Assembly: GCA_021848385.1 (NCBI GenBank)
Contig: JAJZUQ010000025.1
Coordinates: 1 to 38,318 of the forward strand
Direction: 5' to 3'
DNA from: Deltaproteobacteria bacterium
GTDB taxonomy: Bacteria > Desulfobacterota > Desulfuromonadia > Geobacterales > Geobacteraceae
DNA length: 38,318 nt
The notes under the pieces were generated by a model. It was not told where the DNA came from and made no database searches. It was given only the letters and a program-made list of their open reading frames with translations. Below, one piece after another: positions 33,512-38,318 of this stretch (positions are counted from its first letter, which is position 1; each line of letters opens with the position of its first letter). The position numbers were made by a program, and so were the translations under genes.

Positions 33512-34447
33512 TCAGGTTCCGGTGGCCACAAATTCACCGGAGCGGCTTGGACCGCTGATGTGGAATTCGGCACAGAGCGCATCGACAAAGGAATCGACCA
33601 GGGGGGACAGATGTTCCCGGGAAAGAACCATGGTGCGTGGCCGGAAGTGATGAAACCCGACAACCTTGTGGGCGATCAGCTTCCCAGCGCGCAACTCCCT
33701 CTCCACATACTCCTTCGACACGAAACTGACACCGTTACCCGCCATCACTTCATTAATAACAAACGAAAGGTCATCGAAGTAGACGACGCCAGCAAAGTCG
33801 TTAATGGAGCGCCCGAGTGCCAGCAGGTTCTTATCAATGAAACGCTTGGCACAGCCGGTCTGATTTTTCAGATAGAGCCGCTCTTCGAACAGTCGCCCTA
33901 TCTCCACTTCGATCTGGTTTATTCCCCGTGAGGGACTACTCACGAAAACCATTTCGTCATCAGGGAAATGACGGCAGACATAATTTTTCAGTTCAATTTC
34001 GTCGCAATGCTCAATGAGGGCAAGATCGAATTTTCCGCTGTCGATGCCGGCAAGCGCCTCCTCCGGCATGGTGAAGGCACAGCTGAGATCGATGGTTTTT
34101 GCATGATTGGTAACGAAGGAGCTAAGGAATCCGGAAAGGCGGTGCATGCCGAGGCATGGGGTGCAACAGCATGAAATCTTTTGCTTGTTCTGGGGAGGTG
34201 TGAGGTTGGCGAAAAGGTCCCGCTCGATTTCAAGAATTTTGTGGGCTCTGTCGATCAACAATTGGCCTGTTCTTGTCGGTTTCAGTGCCGTACCGGAACG
34301 CTCGAAGAGAGGACTCCCCACATACTCTTCCAGCTGCTTGATCCGCCGTGAAACTGCCGACTGGGTGACAAACATCACGACTGCGGCCTTGGTAATGCTG
34401 CCGGTAGCCGCTACCTTTACAAAGGTCTTCAAGAGTACCAGGTCCAT
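33512..34447 (-). CDS. LysR-family transcriptional regulator
   Basis: A 311-residue LysR-type regulator. The N-terminal winged helix-turn-helix is canonical: MDLVLLKTFVKVAATGSITKAA, FVTQSAVSRRIKQLEEYVGSPLFERSGTALKPT. The periplasmic-binding-protein-like effector domain follows from ~90 (CAFTMPEEALAGIDSGKFDLALIEH; NDFAGVVYFDDLSFVINEVMAGNGVSFV). It carries an unusual Cys cluster (KISCCCTPCLG) at the start of the effector domain, which could sense redox state or a thiol-reactive ligand. GAGG 8 nt upstream supports ATG 34447. LysR proteins usually control the divergent neighbour, here the rhodanese lipoprotein, but an IS element now lies between them. Confidence 0.9.
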   Translation of the reverse strand: MDLVLLKTFVKVAATGSITKAAVVMFVTQSAVSRRIKQLEEYVGSPLFERSGTALKPTRTGQLLIDRAHKILEIERDLFANLTPPQNKQKISCCCTPCLGMHRLSGFLSSFVTNHAKTIDLSCAFTMPEEALAGIDSGKFDLALIEHCDEIELKNYVCRHFPDDEMVFVSSPSRGINQIEVEIGRLFEERLYLKNQTGCAKRFIDKNLLALGRSINDFAGVVYFDDLSFVINEVMAGNGVSFVSKEYVERELRAGKLIAHKVVGFHHFRPRTMVLSREHLSPLVDSFVDALCAEFHISGPSRSGEFVATGT

Positions 34448-34516
34448 GGGAGTACCCTCTGTGGATCGTGGATTCGTACATGCGTTTTGCGCATGGGGGG
34501 CATGAGAATTACTCAC

Positions 34517-34551
34517 TAATACTTAGACCAAATTTATCGTATAATGTCAAT
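34517..34551 (+). promoter_or_regulatory. Former promoter region of the rhodanese gene, at the IS left end
   Basis: A perfect TATAAT (34540-34545) lies on the plus strand with no good -35, as is common for LysR-activated promoters. Its last three bases are inside the 9-bp target duplication. On the other strand the same stretch contains TTGACA (34545-34550), which may serve as the LysR gene's own -35. Before the insertion the box would have been about 122 bp from the rhodanese start. Confidence 0.4.
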
Positions 34552-35877
34552 CAGTAGTGTCCCAACGTTTAGCTGAATAAAAACAGCTGGTTATTGTTTT
34601 TATCAGTTTCGTTTCCGTAATCTAAATCCGTAAGTGCCTGCAATAATGGCATCCGTTCGAATATGGTTACGCTCAAGACCTGTAGAATTGTGTAGAGACT
34701 GGCCTCGATTTTGAGTCTCTTCTTCATGATGGCGACAAGCACATAGACTGATACAGCAATCCAGATTTGTGCTTTGACTGCATTCTCTGAAGTGCCGTAG
34801 AAGGTCTTGATTCGTAGGTTCTGCTTGATCCATCGGAAGAACAGCTCTACCTGCCAGCGGCAACGGTACAACTCGGCAATGGTCATGGCTGGGAGGGTAA
34901 AGTTGTTGGTTAGGAACACCAGGGTTTTGTCGGTTTCGGCATCGTGATACTTCACCCGGCGTAGCTTGTCCGGGTAATCCTTGGACTGATAAAACCCGGT
35001 GAGCAGCACGGATTGGTCGCAGATCAAGCCTGTTGCCTTGTTTACCGGATGGGAATAGACCCGCCGGCACTTGAGATTGGATTTTGCCCTGATCACGAAG
35101 AAGGCGCATGCCTGCGAAATGGTGTATAGACGCTCGAAGTCCAGGTAGCCCCGATCCATGATGTAGAAAGCTCCCGCTTCCAGCGGTAAGATGTCCAGAG
35201 TATTCACTTCGTGAAGCTTGCCGTCTGAGATGTGGATGAAGGTCGGGATGCTGCCCCGCAGATCCAAGAGGGTATGAAGCTTGATGGCTCCCTTGTTCTT
35301 GCGGAAGTTGGCCCACGGAAACATGGAGAGACACAAGTCGATTGTGGTGGCATCCAGGGCGTAAACCGTGTTCTCCAGTTCCAGGCCGAAGCTGTCGTTC
35401 ACATAGAGCTTGCGAGCCGTCTGAATCAGGGAGTAGGCCAAGTCGGCGTAGATGCGCCAATCGCGAACCTTGTTGGCATTGGCCAAGGTGTTGCGCGACA
35501 CTGACGAGCGGATTCCCATGTGATAGAGCTTGCTCTTCTGCGCTCGCAGGCAGGATTCGATGTCCCGTAGACTCTCTCGATAAGTCAGCTGGGCAAATGC
35601 CATGCAAAGATACTGGTCGAGGCAGGTAAACTCCTTGACCTTGAAGTTGCCATCGTAACGATGCACGCATTGATGGAAAACGTGGAGTGGCAGGTGCTCC
35701 ATCACTTGAGAGAAAACAAGCTTGCCGGTGTACATGGCTCAGACCTCCGCACATTGCTGTGCGAAGATTGCTGGTCCCCCGGAAATTTTTCAAGTCGTTA
35801 AACAGCATTATGTTGCTTTCTCTGAGGATTTACGGGCCATTACGGCTTATCAACTAATCAACGTTGGGACACTACTG
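34552..35877 (-). mobile_element. IS4-type insertion sequence, 1326 bp, intact
   Basis: Bounded by perfect 18-bp terminal inverted repeats, CAGTAGTGTCCCAACGTT (34552-34569 and 35860-35877). Flanked by a perfect 9-bp target duplication AATGTCAAT (34543-34551 and 35878-35886). It holds one intact transposase gene. Intact ends, gene and duplication indicate recent insertion. It sits between a LysR gene and a divergent lipoprotein gene. Confidence 0.97.
34569..35735 (-). CDS. IS4-family DDE transposase
   Basis: A 388-residue transposase. The N-terminal part (VFHQCVHRYDGNFKVKEFTCLDQYLCMAFAQLTYRESLRDIE) is the DUF4372-like DNA-binding region common in this group. The catalytic DDE core follows: Asp in ALDATTIDL, Asp in IMDRGYLDF, and Glu in the YRCRWQVELFFRWIKQ signature (Y-x2-R-x3-E-x6-K), which defines IS4-type enzymes. 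GGAGGT lies 7 nt before the ATG, and the stop codon overlaps the last base of the left terminal repeat, so the element is compact. The frame is complete and probably active. Confidence 0.95.
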   Translation of the reverse strand: MYTGKLVFSQVMEHLPLHVFHQCVHRYDGNFKVKEFTCLDQYLCMAFAQLTYRESLRDIESCLRAQKSKLYHMGIRSSVSRNTLANANKVRDWRIYADLAYSLIQTARKLYVNDSFGLELENTVYALDATTIDLCLSMFPWANFRKNKGAIKLHTLLDLRGSIPTFIHISDGKLHEVNTLDILPLEAGAFYIMDRGYLDFERLYTISQACAFFVIRAKSNLKCRRVYSHPVNKATGLICDQSVLLTGFYQSKDYPDKLRRVKYHDAETDKTLVFLTNNFTLPAMTIAELYRCRWQVELFFRWIKQNLRIKTFYGTSENAVKAQIWIAVSVYVLVAIMKKRLKIEASLYTILQVLSVTIFERMPLLQALTDLDYGNETDKNNNQLFLFS

Positions 35878-36001
35878 AATGTCAATAATTAAATAATGCT
35901 TAATATTGGTTAATTAGCGGCAAAACAGGGCCTTGCGTACGCAGGGTTAGTCTCCCGTGCCCGGGACACCCCGGCCGGAATTCACTTCGATAGGAGGTAC
36001 T

Positions 36002-37366
36002 ATGACACAGCAGGTGTGGAGAAAGGGGCGGATCATTTTGGCGGGCCTGTTCGGCGTCGCCATGCTCACGCTCATCGGGCTGTCTGGCTGCGGCACGAAC
36101 GGATACGACAATCCCTCGTCTGAGGCCGTAACGACAAAAACCGCAACCGCCCTGATTCAGGCAGCCGATCTGAAGCAGTGGGGAGATGCCGGACTGGTGA
36201 ACAGGGCGGGAGGGTATGACCGGGTGGTTATTCTCGATATGTCCACCACCGCAGCTAACGGTGCAAACGCTTATGACACCGTCGGTCATATCCCTGGCGC
36301 GCAGTCGATTTCAGCCGGCCCCGCCGCTTTCTACGAAACACGTGCCGAGGGGCCAATGGATGCCACAGGACAGATGGTCTGTAGCGGTGCAACGATTGAT
36401 GCTCTCATCCAGAAAGCTGGTATTGACGCAAACACGACCATAGTGCTGACAACCAACAGCACGTCTGCCCTCGACATGACCAGGGCATATGCAACATTCC
36501 GCTACTGGGGATTCCCCAAAAACCGTATCAAGGTTTTGCAAGGCGGCAATGCAGGGTGGACTGCAGCAGGGTACGCTCTGACCACCAATGTACCAACTAT
36601 TCAAAAGTCAACCTATGGTGTTGCCCAGAACGGAACAACTACCGTAAATACTGACATGCGTGTATCGCTCAGCGAGATGATTGCGTATGTTAAAGGTATC
36701 GTTGCCGGCAATGCAGGTAACGTATATATTCTTGATACAGTTCGTCCTGCAAACCCTGGTGTTTTTTCAACACAAGACCTGATTGCACCGGCAACACCTA
36801 AAGTGTATACCCCTTTCGACGGTTACGTTAAAGGCTCTTACGGTTTCCCTCTCTCCAGTGTCATAACTGGTGCAACATTCAAAACTGCTGACGAGATAAA
36901 AGCTGCTGTCAGTGCAGCCTTCAGCTCAACCAGTACCATCGGCGATGCCAATCGTGATTCAGCTAAAACATTCATTACCATGTGTCGGGCTGGAAACAAT
37001 GCTTCCCAAGCGTATTTTGTCCTCGACGGTATCGCCTACTACAACTCTAACGTCGATATCAAATGGTACGACGGTTCTCTCGGTCAATGGAACCTGTGCG
37101 CCTCAAAAGACCATCTTGCACTGAACGGCACCAATGCCGGCGGAAAACTGGCAGTCGGCTCCATCTGGGATACCACCTCTCTAATGGACAGGCTGACGTG
37201 GAACATTGACCGTGGTTTAACAATAGTCGACTATAGTGCTCGTGTTTACGGTGTAGAGCCGAGTTTTGTCGACGGAAACCAGCTCGAAACAGCGGATAAG
37301 GCTTATCGCAGTGCCGTTTCTAGCTCAACTGGTGGAGCGACGACCGGAGGTGGAGGCGGCTGTTGA
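36002..37366 (+). CDS. Tandem-rhodanese-domain lipoprotein (ExtH-like)
   Basis: A 454-residue lipoprotein: basic start, hydrophobic stretch, and lipobox LSGC (residues ~24-27). Two rhodanese domains follow. The first has VVILDMS, GHIPGAQSI and GGNAGWTAAGY, but its active-site loop reads TTNSTSALD without Cys. The second has DGYVKGSYGFPLS and MCRAGNNASQAY, with a possible catalytic Cys. Inactive plus active domains are common in tandem rhodaneses. It resembles the rhodanese lipoproteins near Geobacter extracellular electron conduits (ExtH type), from memory. A Gly-rich tail ends in Cys (GGGGGC). AGGAGG 4-5 nt before ATG 36002 decides the start. It is cut off from its likely LysR-controlled promoter by the IS. 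Confidence 0.85.
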   Translation: MTQQVWRKGRIILAGLFGVAMLTLIGLSGCGTNGYDNPSSEAVTTKTATALIQAADLKQWGDAGLVNRAGGYDRVVILDMSTTAANGANAYDTVGHIPGAQSISAGPAAFYETRAEGPMDATGQMVCSGATIDALIQKAGIDANTTIVLTTNSTSALDMTRAYATFRYWGFPKNRIKVLQGGNAGWTAAGYALTTNVPTIQKSTYGVAQNGTTTVNTDMRVSLSEMIAYVKGIVAGNAGNVYILDTVRPANPGVFSTQDLIAPATPKVYTPFDGYVKGSYGFPLSSVITGATFKTADEIKAAVSAAFSSTSTIGDANRDSAKTFITMCRAGNNASQAYFVLDGIAYYNSNVDIKWYDGSLGQWNLCASKDHLALNGTNAGGKLAVGSIWDTTSLMDRLTWNIDRGLTIVDYSARVYGVEPSFVDGNQLETADKAYRSAVSSSTGGATTGGGGGC

Positions 37367-37383
37367 TCGCGTCATGGCTTGAC

Positions 37384-37405
37384 ACCCCCTGCTCACGCAG
37401 GGGGT
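37384..37405 (+). terminator. Terminator-like hairpin after the rhodanese gene
   Basis: ACCCCCTGC-TCAC-GCAGGGGGT, a perfect 9-bp stem 17 nt past the stop, followed by AAATATAA rather than a T-run. It could be a weak terminator or an mRNA 3' stabiliser. Confidence 0.6.
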
Positions 37406-37419
37406 AAATATAACGCGAC

Positions 37420-37455
37420 GTCATAACTCGCCCTCCAAAAATGTCATAACTCGCC
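37420..37455. repeat. Direct repeat resembling an IS end
   Basis: Two perfect copies of GTCATAACTCGCC (37420-37432 and 37443-37455) lie 23 bp apart, between the rhodanese terminator and the 3' end of the methyltransferase frame. Repeated short motifs of this kind occur at the ends of IS21-family elements. No transposase lies inside the window here, so a remnant or an end of an element is only a suggestion. Confidence 0.4.
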
Positions 37456-37494
37456 GCGCCAACATGCTTGACCTGTTCAAATGTCTTTTGACGT

Positions 37495-38256
37495 TTACCA
37501 ATTCATCACTATCATTTCCTGTCGATTTTGCCCTGTTCCACTCCCTCCGACTGTGTAGTTTATCTTCGCTGTTTCGACCCTGAATCCCTTGAATACTTTT
37601 CGCATGTCCGGATGGTCATTTATGGTCAGGATCGCCTTTCCTTTTATCTACCTCATTGCCTCTGCCAACCTTATATATTCTTCGAACTCGAACGCCACGC
37701 CGTAGCCTTCTGTTTGCCAGTAGGGAGGATCGCAGAAGAAGAGCGTCTTCTCCCGGTCGTACTTCTCCATGCAGCGCCGCCAGTCCAGGTGCTCGATGTA
37801 GCAGCGTGCAAGTCTCAGATGTGCCTGGCTCAGATCCTCCTCGATGCGCAGAAGGTTCAGCCTGGGAGGATCTGACGGAGCAACGCCGAAGGTGCGGTTG
37901 CGAACCTTGCCGCCGAACGCCATCTTCTGCAGGTAATAGAATCGGGCCGCCTTCTGGATATCGGTCAGGGTTTCCTCCGGCGTGATCTTCAGCCATTCGT
38001 AGATCTGCCGGCTGACCAGTGCCCATTTGAAATGGCGAATGAACTCTTCGAGATGGTGCTGCAGGACGCGGTAAAGGCTCACCAGGTCGTTATTGCAGTC
38101 GTTAAGCACCTCGACCGCAGACGGTTGCTTCAGGAAGAACATGGCAGCGCCGCCGGCAAATGGCTCGACATAGCAGGTATGCTCGGGAAACAGGGGAAGG
38201 ATGATTTTGGCGAGGCGGCGCTTACCGCCGATCCAGGGGATAATAGGTTGATACAT
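37495..38256 (-). pseudogene. Dam-type (D12 class) DNA adenine methyltransferase with an in-frame amber codon
   Basis: A 254-codon frame encoding a D12-class N6-adenine methyltransferase. It has PWIGGKRRLAKIILPLFP at the N-terminus, the SAM site VEPFAGGAAMFFL, and the catalytic DPPY in LFFCDPPYWQTEGYG. At codon 203 (37648-37650) TAG follows LAEAMR. The same frame continues with the conserved IKGKAILTINDHPDMRKVFKGF and ends normally in MNW-TAA at 37495. Only the last 50 residues are cut off by the stop. Such genes are often carried by phages and mobile elements, which fits the IS-rich end of the window. AAGGAG 8 nt upstream supports ATG 38256. Either a fresh nonsense mutation, a sequencing error, or readthrough; activity of the truncated form is doubtful. 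Confidence 0.85.
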
Positions 38257-38318
38257 GATGTGAGCTCCTTGTGTTATCAAAAGGAATTTGATAGGCTGGC
38301 TCCGCCGCGTCGAAGATC

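Noticed and set aside
34603..35808. 401-codon minus-strand frame overlapping the transposase
   Set aside because: It is a different frame of the same strand; only the 388-residue frame carries the DDE and YREK motifs.
1..38318. CRISPR array
   Set aside because: No regularly spaced 24-40 bp repeats were seen; the only tandem repeats are the 7-bp units near 5752-5821.

Overview
The window looks like chromosome from a Geobacter-type bacterium (Geobacteraceae, Desulfuromonadota). Three observations support this. First, there is a nine-haem c-type plus b-type inner-membrane cytochrome with the CbcL architecture, and three other small c-type cytochromes. Second, RadA, DksA, GlmU/GlmS, PrfC and TatD have a GC-rich proteobacterial character. 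Third, from memory and unchecked, the order glmS-glmU-hypothetical-B12 radical SAM-cbcL resembles that of Geobacter sulfurreducens. Genus is inferred; species cannot be told.

Layout. 1-830: a tRNA-like fragment and a VapBC-type toxin-antitoxin operon with a palindromic operator over its promoter. 1042-3749: a flavin-reductase-fold protein and a DedA-PAP2-LssY fusion membrane protein. 3829-7267: the glmU-glmS operon for UDP-GlcNAc synthesis, with an inverted heptad-repeat array at the junction and the glmS ribosome binding site in a hairpin loop. 7368-12079: an MXAN_5187-type protein, a B12-binding radical SAM protein and cbcL. 12286-17236: a small Cys-rich protein, tRNA-Ala(CGC), a GAF-domain histidine kinase, dksA and radA. 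17207-20791: a signalling cluster of a HEAT-repeat protein and an HD-GYP-type protein sharing an N-terminal region, facing a smaller HEAT protein. 20936-24976: a small membrane protein, a FabH-type synthase, a CheR-like methyltransferase, a hypothetical, a monohaem cytochrome and a ferritin-like protein. 25059-30724: tcdA, tatD, a 152-bp inverted-repeat element, prfC, an AEC transporter and an Old Yellow Enzyme-type reductase. 30770-38318 is more disturbed: a pyruvate kinase frame with one amber codon, a dihaem lipoprotein cytochrome, a lipoprotein, a LysR regulator, a recently inserted IS4-type element, a tandem-rhodanese lipoprotein, and a Dam-type methyltransferase also broken by an amber codon.

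How the genes work together. Most of the window is core housekeeping: envelope precursor synthesis, DNA repair, stringent-response control, release-factor recycling and tRNA modification. Metal-reduction-type electron transfer and c-di-GMP-type signalling are interleaved. The most unusual points are the two isolated in-frame amber codons about 6.2 kb apart, the IS that landed between a LysR gene and its likely divergent target just past a perfect TATAAT box, the 152-bp element before prfC, the glmS translation-initiation hairpin with its heptad array, and the unnamed N-terminal domain shared by two adjacent signalling proteins. No CRISPR array, prophage module or biosynthetic cluster was seen.
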